From Evernia prunastri (taxonomy: Eukaryota; Ascomycota; Lecanoromycetes; Lecanorales; Parmeliaceae), in NCBI GenBank assembly GCA_003184365.1, contig NKYR01000050.1, positions 1 through 64,000 on the forward strand: a stretch of 64,000 nucleotides of DNA, read 5' to 3'. How positions within the stretch are numbered: the stretch's first letter is position 1; the number at the start of each line of letters is the position of its first letter. A program made the translations under genes and the position numbers. Shown here piece by piece: positions 9,277-19,850 of this stretch. Below the pieces are notes generated by a model. That model saw only the letters and a program-made list of their open reading frames with translations, had not been told where the DNA came from and did not search any database.

Positions 9277-9498
9277 TCATCGTCGGACTCCTTTGCTTTT
9301 TGCTTTTTGCTTTTTGGAAAGAGGGTTTGTATTGCATCGTAGCATAGGGAGTGTCACTCTTCCTCTTTCGCGTAGACTTAATTTAATGATCTCAGCTGCT
9401 GCTCGTCTTGCCTGATCTTCTTTCCTCGCCTTAAATCCTAAAGCTCCGGCCTGAGACGGAGAGGGTTTCTCTCCGGGCGCTTTCCGTGGAGTCATCAT
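9277..9498 (-). CDS. Small basic hypothetical protein (73 aa), doubtful
   Basis: The ATG at 9496-9498 opens a 73-residue frame that begins MMTPRKAPGEKP. It has a charged Arg/Lys/Ala middle and a Lys-rich tail ending KSKGVRR. Composition resembles a nucleic-acid-binding tail, but no family is recognised. The Lys-rich end is encoded by the GCTTTTT heptamer repeat read on the opposite strand, so part of the frame is simple sequence. It may be a fragment of an old gene or mobile element. Confidence 0.25.
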   Translation of the reverse strand: MMTPRKAPGEKPSPSQAGALGFKARKEDQARRAAAEIIKLSLRERGRVTLPMLRCNTNPLSKKQKAKSKGVRR

Positions 9499-12425
9499 TG
9501 TAGAATAGGCAAGCCTGGTTGACAAATGATGCGTAGAAGAGGTGAAGAATGAAGGTGAAAAGAGGGTGAAGTAAAGTGAGTTGAAGGAAAAATGAATACT
9601 CTTGCAGAATAGATGCCGCGCTAGTCCAAGTGGCAGGCGAGATCGATCGTGGAAGCCGCAGTCAGAAAGAATTGGAACGTGGCTCGTAGATCGGAGATGG
9701 ACCCATGGGTTGTCATTTTTTCACTCTTGCTTTTTTTTACTTTGTCTCCAACAGTGATATTTTAATTTATACTCCAAAGCAAAAGGAGTGCGCTGGGTCC
9801 AGCCCTTTGGCGTCGAACTAATTTTCTTCGACGTCCATATCGTTGTTCTCTGTCCGACATTTGACCGCTACCTTCGCCATCTTCTGCGAAGATCAGATAA
9901 TCGGGCTGCCTGCACTATTACTGTGACTGTTACTCTTGATAGCCATTGCTTGTAACAAATACAAGTGTCCAGCCCTCGATTTCAATGTTCTCGTTGAAGA
10001 GAGCATTCTCCAGCGCAGTGGTGTCTAGATCTGCAGGCCCTTCTTAGGATTCAAACTCATAATTGATCTCTATACCGGCTTGTACTCTATCATGGGCATT
10101 GGAGTCATTCAAACGTCGCTTAAGTCTCTCAAAGAGAAAACGACCCTTTGCTTCGGCTTGTAACATACCGAGAACTGGGATTTGCCATAGTATCGTCGAT
10201 TATTCACAGACCAAAGACTCGTAATTTTCACGGCTATAGGTACGTAGCACCAACTTTTATCTGATCTCACATTCGCACCTTCCTTACGGAATCTTTATCT
10301 TCCCAATGGGAAAGCGCCGTGTCCAAGCGTGAGGCTGAGTCACTTCCAAAGATGTAGTCCACCAGTTCAGGGCCAAGATTATGTGACTTTGAATGACTCT
10401 GGATCTTTTTTTCGACCCACGTGGATTCTTTTAAAGTGTCAAGAGGGCATGAAACAACGCGCCTTTCGTGTCCGGTCCTAGCTTCAGTACTGGCCCTTCT
10501 TTCTCTTCCTGTCTTCGGAGCTCCTCCTGTTCCGCCATGCCCGAGAGCCTGGACATAGCTCCCGGATACCTATGGTTGGACACTGCATCGTGGACCGCAC
10601 TAAAAAAGAAAAATCGACAAAAAAGAAGGACCGCGATGGATCTGTACATATTACGATATAGTCCAAAGGCATCAATGAAGGTCGGTACAGGTAGACAGAT
10701 GGTCGGGATCTGTGAGAATTTGGTCAGATAGCCTCGACCATAGGTTACAAGCTCTAATTCTAATCGGAGAGCCGACGTCGAAAGGCAAAGGCGAAGCTGG
10801 AGGGAGAAGGGGAGGGGCTGAATTCAGAGATGAAAGGCCCGTAAAGATTAACAGAGACTTATGAGTCAGGGTTGTCGAGTGAGAAATGATTAATAAGCTC
10901 CTCAAGCGAAGTTTTGACGAGAAGATTTAATGACAGCGAATCGCTATGGTAGCAACTGGAAGTCCCTGATAAAGGGCTTAAGATTATATAAACACTAATA
11001 ATACAATCCTGATGTAATTGAAATCTTAGCAGATCCGATCCTAGCTGTGAAGGACTTTGGATGATGGGACGAGTTCTTTGATAATGAGCGAGAGACTTTG
11101 AGAGCATTTATATCACAATTTTGAGCAAAACTCTTTAGAACAAGAGACTCGAAAGACGTATGGCAAAGGTTTTGATTTTTGGAAGATCGATATCGAGACG
11201 ACGCAATGAGATGTATTATGTATATGGATTAGGATCTAAACACGAACCATAGATTTAGAGAATTGACCTACTCGCTTATATCTCTATGTTGCTTTCGCTG
11301 CTGCCTTTTTCCACGAAAAGCGTGACTTGCGTGCATCACCTACGCAATGTGGTGTTACTCTGGGGGTGTCGATACCCTCCCAGATTCCCAAGTGCTTGAT
11401 CTTCTTTCGAACGCGATTGATAGCTTCCTGCCAGAATCGTTTTTGGTAAAGGAAGACCCTCAGCAGGCTGCAAAAGACAACAACCGAGAGCGCGGAGACC
11501 ATGTAAAGCTTACGCTCTCACCGGAGCATCCAAGGTCGCTCCCACCCACCCTGCCTTTGTCTGGATTTCCAAAGAAACTCTTTGTGGCTTGCGTGTAAGC
11601 TGCTGAATCTGAATTTGTAGCATGAAGTGGGAGGAAAGCGTCAAAGATGGCCTTTGTCAACGTCTGTTCTCGACCAGTCGACGAGATGGTTTTTGGTGTC
11701 GTCTTTCGAGATGTCCTTGCGGAGGCATTCTACTTTGTTCTCGCAAACATCCCAAAGTCCGTCTCAATCTCTGGTGGCATAATATGAGGTTGATAAAGTG
11801 ATGCATGCGAAATTCAGCAAGTGAGGGATGTAGCTTGATAGAGCAACCTATATAAGTTTGAAAAAGGCCTCTCATCCATGTCGCTTCCTTATTTTCTATT
11901 CTATAGTGGAATGTGAGATCAGCAAGAAACCCAAAAGTACTTCTTCCTGAACCACTTGCTCCAATAAAACTTCCGGTATCGTGATGTCGGTCCCGATTCA
12001 TATAATAATGATGTCTTGTGTGCTTTCGACATGCAATCTCCTCAATGATCCTGTGAAAAAGCACATCAGCATCGATGAGGCCTAGTCTCAATGATTCTCA
12101 CGGACATCTGTAGGTTCTGAAGGATTGTATGTCTCCTCAAGGACCGACGAAAGAACCCCTATTCTTCTCTGTTTTCGCCTCTTTATGTCAAAAAGTTTGT
12201 GGTACGTATCTTTCAAGAAATGCGCATTCGATTGTAATGTCTGGTCGCGAGGGTTAAGGGTTCTTGGTGTTACGCGCAACGTCGAATATTGTGAGCAGTT
12301 GGGCGGAGAAAAGGGCTAGTGATGACGGTGGAGAGAATCTGAAGCATTTAGATGGAAGCGTGAAAAGGAAATAACCTCCCAGTGAAGCGAAGTACATCGT
12401 TGCTGTACAAGGAAAGAATTATATT
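9499..12425. other. AT-rich gene-poor stretch with unassigned open frames
   Basis: No supported gene. The longest frame is on the minus strand at 11657-12091 (144 codons). It includes GASGSGRSTFGF, which loosely recalls a P-loop but lacks the GK[ST] signature. Its C-terminal half is Arg/His-rich and not convincing. It could be a relic of the gene remnant to its right. Confidence 0.4.
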
Positions 12426-13718
12426 CTAAGAGGAAAGACAAGCTCCGAAATTGTATGAGATGTGTATGAGGTAGTCTACGGCTTTACCTTTGGCTCGGAC
12501 ACCCTCCATGTCTTTGACAAGGGTATTGTATCCGAGACATCTCATTCTGAAGTCCAGTCGGGCCACCTTCGTGGACTTGGCAGTGATTGTGAGCCTTCTT
12601 AGAGGCGCCGTCATCGGCAGGAATGGGCTTTTCGTCCTGTGAGTGTCCGGTCCAGGTCTCTGTTCAAAGAAGATCAGCTCGTCTTTCATGGCGGACGCCT
12701 TGACAGCGTCGTCGTATTTCCTAACAAGTCAGGAGCGGTTCATGTTGATATGACGCTGTTGACTAACCTTGCGTGAGTTCGATAAAAGGGTTGACGAGGT
12801 CTAGTATCAGGAAGCCGTACTCTTTTCCCTTTGCAGAGTCGACTGTGGCAATGGTAATCCTTGGAACCAGTAGATTCCTAAGGAGACGTAGTTGGCCTTT
12901 ATACGGTCTCAGAACCGCGATCTGCGCCTCGACAGCACTGTCGTTGATCATAGCTATTATTAGTAAGGGTATCACGGTTGGATGGTGAGGGTTCATTCGT
13001 GACTATCTGTTTTAAAATTAATACGCCCGAAATAGAAGATTCAACTAAAATGCTTTCCCGGAGACTCCGATGTGGAATCTTTGTGTCTTGATAGTCCGAC
13101 CCTCGATCCTGGTCGAAGTCTTTGGCTTCGATTTGCTAAATTCGATGTCTTCATCTCCGGAACATCAAAGATATACCTGCCGTCTTCTGCTCGTTGTGCT
13201 ACTGTTTGCCTCGGCGCTCTCTTTCGGGGTTCCCCTTTCACGTCCAGCAGACCCGGCTCGAAAGACAGAATGTCTCGTGAGACTGTCACCAACGGCTTTG
13301 ACGGGTGCGTTCTCGGAAAATTCGATTGAATGGTATAGGGAAACGGTGCTCGAATAGGTTGGATGCCATAAGCGGTAATAGATTGCCTCTTTCTGAATGT
13401 TGTATAAAGCGACGTTTCAGACCCTGATTGCGTCGCGAGGGTGCTGCGACGGATACAATGCGGACAGTCGTTATCAATCCGCGCTATCTCACTCTCGAGG
13501 TCGTGATCGAGCTCGACTTGCACGTTCCTAATCTCCATATACACCTCTGGGTCTGTAAGCGCTAGGTCTGTCGGCGTTATGACGCGACGCGCTGTCTGGT
13601 TTGTCTCAGCTCGGTGCACTTTTTGATATCTATATGCCCAGCTATGGAAATGAAGACACGGAGAAAGAAAGATAGATCCATAATCAGTGAACAAAATTTG
13701 ATATTCATTTCCTGTCAA
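12426..13718 (-). pseudogene. Remnant of an SF1 (UPF1/DNA2-like) helicase gene
   Basis: Three minus-strand frames follow each other. The middle one (12763-12996) holds IAVLRPYKGQLRLL then ITIATVDSAKGKEYGFLILD. This matches the C-terminal core of UPF1/DNA2-type superfamily 1 helicases (the PYK.Q region and the TVDS.QG.E..VILD motif, here with AKG in place of the usual QG). The right frame (13041-13718, 225 codons, open) has no recognised domain. The left frame (12426-12735) is coding-like and may be the C-terminal exon. No combination of the visible splice sites gives one continuous frame, and Walker A and B motifs were not found. I read this as a decayed gene, with an incompletely understood gene model as the alternative. 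Confidence 0.45.
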
Positions 13719-13869
13719 CCCCTCAGCTGAGCCTGAGGATCCGCTGATTTGTTTCCCTTTGCGTTTCCTGATTCTTTACAAAAGGTGTATAGCTCGTTCT
13801 TCAGTACCGATCGCTTTACCGCTTCTAGGATTTCTCTCTTGAAACGTACGCGATATTAGCGTTCGAAGA

Positions 13870-14436
13870 TCAATTATCCCCCGGGTGTAAATTATAGACG
13901 ATTCGGGCTTTACAGGCTAGGTGAAGTGGGTGGGGTATCTGATGATTGTGATGTTGCTTGAAGGCTGTGATATGGGGCGTGAGAAAGTGAAAGAACCGAC
14001 AGCTAGTAAAGTTCTTTTCGTTACAATTGAAGTAGTCCATGCCGAAAGTTGGGTCGAGCATCAGACGAATGAATGATTGGAGGTTTGCAACGGCATCGTT
14101 ACCACCGTTGTGGCACCAGCCCTAGGATATAAGAAGCATGGATCAACGCATTGTGGCGATGGTTTCGTTCACTGAGAAGGCGGCTTGCGAGGTAACATTA
14201 GCCCCACAATGACTGAAGATAATAGCGGAAGACTTACTTCACCATCTGGATTGTCTGTCGTCATCTCTTCGTCTTCATCAGAGTCGGCGAAGTCACCCTG
14301 CAGACGTCAGCGAGGTAAATGCGACGATTTAGTAAGGACTTACAGAAAGCTTATCCACCTGTTCAATGAGTTCCTCTAGCCCAATGTGAAACGAGTCGTC
14401 CCGGATTTGGAAGACATCTATTCAATGTATTATGAA
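13870..14436 (-). pseudogene. 3' remnant of a Gfd2/YDR514C-like nuclease-fold gene
   Basis: Three exons remain: about 14418-14344, 14297-14238 and 14121-13870. They are joined by phase-0 introns with GTAAGT donors (14298-14343 and 14122-14237) and CTGCAG/CCTAG acceptors. The protein reads HIGLEELIEQVDKL, then an acidic FADSDEDEE segment, then WCHNGGNDAVANLQSF. The HN.GNDA signature is the C-terminal motif of the RNase H-fold (DEDDh exonuclease-like) domain in fungal Gfd2/YDR514C-type proteins. Upstream of 14436 the frame is lost in AT-rich DNA, and the catalytic Asp-x-Glu start of the fold is missing. Coding-like splice structure with a missing 5' half indicates a truncated gene. Confidence 0.5.
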
Positions 14437-14798
14437 AATTGGCGAAAAGATTCTGAACTTGATCAAAGTCATCTAGATGTATTGTGGCCTTCTAGGTCGA
14501 GGCGGAGGAAGAGATGAAGTTGTAGGCTTGCGTTGAATATATAATTATATATGAATATATGACTATGTAGGAAAGGAGCGCATTCTTAGTCAACCGAAAT
14601 GAGATCCGTCTGATGTCTCATGATGTGGATAGAATGTTCACCAAGCAGGCGCTGTACTGTTGTATGTGCTGGAATTTGAGCATAGTGGCGATGGGAGATT
14701 TTCTAGGGAAGACGGAGGTTCTGAAAAGTTGGAATTACTTCAACCAAGTATCTGCTGTTTCCATGTCTCTATGGGTTCCCTCTTCGGACGAGATTTTC

Positions 14799-15012
14799 GT
14801 TAGGTTGAAGGAAATAAAAGTAGAGAAGGCTCACATTGAAAGATTATGTACCTTCTACTTGTTCCCTCCATTGTTCCGAGTTCTCTGTCGACTGGGTAAC
14901 GGTAGCGAATGCGGAAGTCTCGGTTTCCTATAAAGATGAGAACATGTGCATTCTCCAACAACTGTATATATTATATTTCGAAAAGTAAATCGAGCCGTGA
15001 TAATGTTACATT
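14799..15012. repeat. Dispersed repeat, copy 1
   Basis: This about 215-bp block aligns in the same orientation with 30704-30906. Shared anchors are GGTAGCGAATG, TAAATCGAGCC/CAAATCGAGCC and TGATAATG.TACATTGA. Differences are largely C/T and G/A transitions. No coding potential is seen, and the family of the repeat is unknown. Confidence 0.65.
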
Positions 15013-16944
15013 GACATTCCGGCAAGCGTGCGAACAACAGGATGGCGGCAGGGCACAAATCATGAAGATACAACATATTCTTGCGCCGAGACAGCTATGT
15101 TTTCTTCTGGGGGTAGGGGGTTGCATGGATACCATGAAGATGCACCCGCAGGAGCACCAGAATTGGCTTCGATATGATCGTTTCGGTCCATCCACTCCGC
15201 CAGCGTTACAGTAGCTCATAGCTTTGAACGTTGGCGAATAGATTCTGCGGTGTTGTTGCGAGTATGGTCGCTAAGAAGCTGTCTACCGTCCCTCATGATA
15301 GTTACTGTTTCCGTTCCTTTCTAGGCGTACAATGCTCGAATCAAATAGACTATCGAAAGATCACTGCCTAGTGAAGCATAGAGCTGACTCATAAGCATCT
15401 CGTTTTTGATGCGTGTGAAGCGCAGAAGTCTTTCATCTACATCAGATGAGAGGGAGATAGTCAGATAGATGAGAAATCTCGCTGAAGACATCCGTAGACA
15501 GCTGCTAACGTATCCACTGGTAAACTTCTCTTAGATATTGTGCCGACACAGCCAACATCTGGATCTTCGAACGGAGCAAAGATATGGAGAGAAGAAGAGT
15601 CTTGGACACGGGAGGTACCAAGTATGCTTCAATTTTTTTAGATTCCTGATAGTGTCCAACGGAGAAGCCAGAAGAGCGCGATACAGCTTTCATTGCGAAT
15701 AGTCTTCAATCACAATCGTCTTGGAAATGCTCATGAAAACCCCAGCCTTGAAAGACGACAAAACCAAAGCCGAGTTATTTTTTCATCCGTGTCATTCACC
15801 TAACAAATCCCGCTGTGAAGGAAAAAGATAGAAGGAACGGAGCTCAGAAGTTAAGAGAGACTGAGCGATGACTGCTGCACCTGATGAGTAGAACAGTAAT
15901 CTCCATCGGGAGGCTGCAGAAAAACCCACATGGTGTTTGTTGAAGAACAAGGCGAAGGAGGGGGATCAAATCAGGTAAGCCACAGCGATAGTGGACCAAG
16001 CTGGTGGTAGAATGTTCTTGTTGAGCAAAAGAATGTCCTTGAGAGAAGAGTAGCCATTAAGTACTTCAAAATGCGCGCGCTAACAGACGATGAATTCACG
16101 CTAGAAAAGGAGCCCAGGCTCTTCTGGTGAATAATGCTCTTGTAGTGGTGAATGCAAGCCGTACCCCTTGCTCCGACCTCGCCTAACCCAACCGGCGCTA
16201 GTCAGCTGGAAATCACTTGTGACCCAGCAGCAAAAGATGCTACTGGCTATGTTGGCAACGGTCAGCCGGCGATGCGCTGGAAAAGAGAGCTTGCCCAGTG
16301 TATGTGCAGTAGGCATGATGGTCATTCAATAGGTAGATGATGATTGAGTGAAAAAGTTCATGTGTTAAAAAGGTCTGTATATATATCTATACCCCTATAT
16401 AAATATGATAATATCCCGTCTAGAAAGATGTCACTATAAAGCTTACTCGGCGTTGATTGCGAAGATACTAGATTAGAAAGCTCATCAATTCACGGCCATG
16501 CACCGACAAGCGCGGAGCTTTCGGCCCCGCATTCTATCATCTTGCGGCCTCATACAAATGAAGAGTGGCTAAAAGCTAGCCGCCAAAACAGAACTTGTTT
16601 TGAAGCCTTGATGCCAGCATCAAGTGTCTCTTCAACAAGAAACCCGCGGCGGTCGCGTTTCATGAGGAATTGAAGTTCCTTACTCGGCAAGCTCACATGC
16701 AAAATGACCGTCCGTAACTGTTCCAAGGGATTGGCCATTTAGTAAACCGCTCCGCACTGAGTACGATACCAGTCTTCTTGGCACTCAGCTGTACCTGGCG
16801 AAGCCAAGATGGTGGGCTCCGCGCAATGCGCGGTTTGAGCACATTTTTTTAATCCATTAAATCACGACCGACTAAAAAGACTTTCGCTCCTCCATTAACA
16901 TCTATACGAAACCCCAGCTCTACCCTGCTCGTTTTTTAACAAAC
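15013..16944. other. AT-rich stretch without a supported gene
   Basis: Short frames are present on both strands without domain, signal peptide or splice support. The last 100 bases before 16945 probably contain the 5' untranslated region of the F-box gene. Confidence 0.5.
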
Positions 16945-18150
16945 ATGGGAAATAAAGCTTCCTGCATTTGTTCCAGGTTCCCCAAGGACGAGGGCAACTT
17001 CCTGAGTACCACGGACACAATGGAGCAGCCATGCCTCGACAACTCCAAACCAGTTCCCGAGGACCGCAAAGATTGCGAATCCGAAATTCAAACCATCGCA
17101 ACACCTCCGGTCCCTCAGTCTCCAGCGATCCGCAGTTGTAGTGCTCTACAGAATCTCCCTGTCGAGCTGCTGCAAGAGATCGGCGCCCTGCTACCTCCCG
17201 TCTACCGCATGTCTCTGAGTTACACGTGCCGCCGCCATCGCCAGACTCTGAACTGCTCGATCGCGTATGTTCTGAAAGACCCAAGGTTGATGGATACACC
17301 TTTTCCCGGCGGTTGGGCTAGCGCGATCCGATTTTTCAAAGCAAACCGGCTCGAGCTACTGAAATTGCTTGACCGAGACGGCAAGATCTCCGAAAACGAA
17401 CTCGTATGCGTTGCGTGTGCCAAAACACACTCCAAGGCGAAGTTCTCGCTGGAGTCGGTGCACCAAGGCGGTACGGAGCGGGCATGTGCCGGTATAACGG
17501 GACGAGTGTGGCTCTGTCCGCATTTCATATTCTACCACGAGCCAGCCGACCTTGTTCTGCCTCGGCCATTCGGTAAAGTTCCCCAGCGCCGCGATGGTAG
17601 TTGCGAAAAATGTCTCGACCTCGTATCTATGGGCCTTATGGGAATCACCACGCTTCCGATCCTCGGTGTATCCGAATGGTCCAGTTTCCATGAGCAAGAT
17701 GTCCGAGAAGTTCTCAGCGGCCTGCACGCTCCCATCTGCCCTCACCTCCGATTGAGCAGCCCCTTGGTCTTCGAAATTTACAGCCGCCATTGCTCGTTCT
17801 CGGAACCCAACGCCGATGGAAGACCGCGCAAGTCTTGCACTTGCAATTCGTGTTTGCCGTCGGCGCGCTGTCCATCATGCTATGCGTCCATTCGTTTCGA
17901 TGAGCAAGTCTCGGACCTCGGACGAAGGACCCTTCGGGTTATCATATCCAGATTCGTTGAACCACAAAGACGTGACCCTACGTGTCCCCGGTGGGGCTCT
18001 TAGATCGTACAACCTTCGGCGTTCGGAGAATTGGAGCTGGAGTGGAGCAAGACCCTCAAGTTCTGCGAGAAAGTGATCAAGTCGAAGGGTGCATGTCCGC
18101 ATATGCCCAGGTGTTGGTCCTGCTGTGACAAGGGGATAAGTCAAGGTTAG
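16945..18150 (+). CDS. F-box protein with N-myristoylation-type start; in-frame TAG at 18001
   Basis: The frame begins MGNKASCIC, which fits the N-myristoylation pattern (Gly2, Ser6) with nearby cysteines for palmitoylation. At about residues 71-105 an F-box-like segment (LQNLPVELLQEIGALLPP) would bind Skp1 and recruit substrates to an SCF ubiquitin ligase. The C-terminal part is rich in CxxC pairs (CTCNSC, CPSC). A TAG at 18001-18003 ends the frame at 352 residues. The same frame then continues for 48 coding-like codons (IVQPSAFGELELEW, later ACPHMPRCWSCC) to a TAG at 18148-18150. A CAG-to-TAG change would explain it. No splice pair of reasonable length removes the stop. The gene may be nonsense-mutated, read through, or truly end at 18003. 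Confidence 0.75.
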
Positions 18151-19770
18151 GGGGCGAGATCACAAGCTCACATCCTACCCACACTGCGGAGCCAAGAAGC
18201 GTGTCTTTGGGGGAATGGGTCGGTAGGTAACTATCTTTCGGTGAGGTTTGGTAAATTGCAACTTGGGGGATCGCGCGAGGGCCCGATGCCTAGTCCATGG
18301 AAGGAACAATCGGTCAAGCTCAGCCATGCATGGCCTCTGAAGGTTGTCACATACACGTTTTGGGCTGTCAATTCCACATGTACTCATATGATACCTCAAA
18401 ATATCAAATCATCGAAACTATTAGCCCTGTAATAACAAAAGGAGATGCTAGCACACTGGAATAACCCAGACATGTTTCGACTGTAGTATCTCACGACATC
18501 AAAGTTACTTACCCGTAGAATTATTGGCAAGATCGTACTACAGGCAGGGCTGTGCGACCGCGCGCAATGATCTGGAACCACTCCGCACTACCTAGCCACA
18601 TAATGCATGCCGTCCTTTGTCAAAATTTGGGTTCTCAGCTATGACCTTTGCGCATGTCGGCTATATCACCAAATTTCTATGGGGTCAAAGACATCCCCCA
18701 GGAGATTCTGAGGTAGAATAATTCAAGCAATCTACACATCATTCTTGCTACATACCTGAAATCTTGACATCCTTGTCAGCCAGAGTGAGGGTTTCCAGAA
18801 GGAATGTTGAGGCGATCCGTCCTGGTGTAGACCATTGTTGGATTCGGAGTACTGGCTCCTTGTCAACGGGGCCTCGAACGGTAAAGCCTCTCTCTGCGAA
18901 ACATGCGTCACGGCGCGATCTGAGAGACTAACGCGACGTACCGCAGCTATGGCTCGACGCAAAAATGAAGCCAGGAGCCTCCGTTAGCATGAATTCCAAA
19001 GGCGGGACCCGGAGCGTCTTTGATGGGGTTCATACCTATGATGTGGAAGGCGACAGCGACGCTCCGGAGCCCATTAAGAAAGGCATATCCTCCCTCCACA
19101 TCCTAACGCTATCTGTTGACAAACGCACAGCATTGACAAGCCATCACTCCGGCGTGTTGGCCAAACATTCCACCAAACCGATCTCCTAAAAAGATAATCA
19201 CGGTGACAACGATGCAGATAGAAATGGTGACCGGAAGCATAAGTGCTAGTGCAAAGGCCCGAACACCGTCAACACATTCCCCGGAGACCCCGATCCTGAC
19301 CACCCGAAGCTCGTTCCCGTTCTTTCCGGCAACAACCGCCGACACCAGCCACAAAGTATCGGACCCGCGCGAAAGGCCGGCGAGGCTGGTCTGCGCACCA
19401 GCAGACTAACAATAATCACCGTCAAGATGTCCGCCCCCGCACTCTCACCACAATGCCCCGCGCAACGGCATCGACCGCGGTCTCACTCCCGTGTGGCCGA
19501 GACGGTATGTGGGTAGGCAAGGACAGGGTGGAAGTGTGTCTGTCCATCATGCTTGTGTTGCAACAACTTCCATCAATCACTCCCTGTCGGTATGTCAAAC
19601 CGCGGTGGAATCACCATACGCGCCATTGTCCATCGCGGCCACGACATAGAGACGAAGCGCAGACAAAGAGAAGTAGTGGGAGGAAACTAGCTAGCTAGCT
19701 AGCTCGCGGGAGTGGTGCATGAAACGAGAGGGAGCGGCCCTGTGGGGCGTTCGGTGAGATTGCCACAGAA
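18151..19770. other. Intergenic, with a possible membrane-protein relic on the minus strand
   Basis: On the minus strand 19109-19440 contains two coding-like pieces in different frames. One reads ADILTVIIVSLLVRRP. The other contains GSDTLWLVSAVVAGKNG followed by a hydrophobic LMLPVTISICIVVTVIIFL span. The shift between frames and the lack of a start or further exons suggest a decayed membrane-protein gene. No family is assigned. Confidence 0.3.
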
Positions 19771-19773
19771 AGA

Positions 19774-19776
<3 letters not shown>

Positions 19777-19848
<72 letters not shown>

Positions 19849-19850
19849 AG
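19777..19850. repeat. (GA)n microsatellite
   Basis: A nearly uninterrupted run of AG dinucleotides (about 27 copies) flanked by AAAGAGAAAG and GAGAGGGAG. A tetranucleotide CTAG run lies just upstream at about 19689-19703. Confidence 0.9.

Noticed and set aside
11657..12091. GASGSGRSTFGF as a P-loop ATPase
   Set aside because: Lacks the GK[ST] end of a Walker A motif and no other ATPase motif follows.
19777..19850. (GA)n run as a coding Glu-Arg or Ser-Leu repeat
   Set aside because: Open frames on both strands come only from the dinucleotide repeat.
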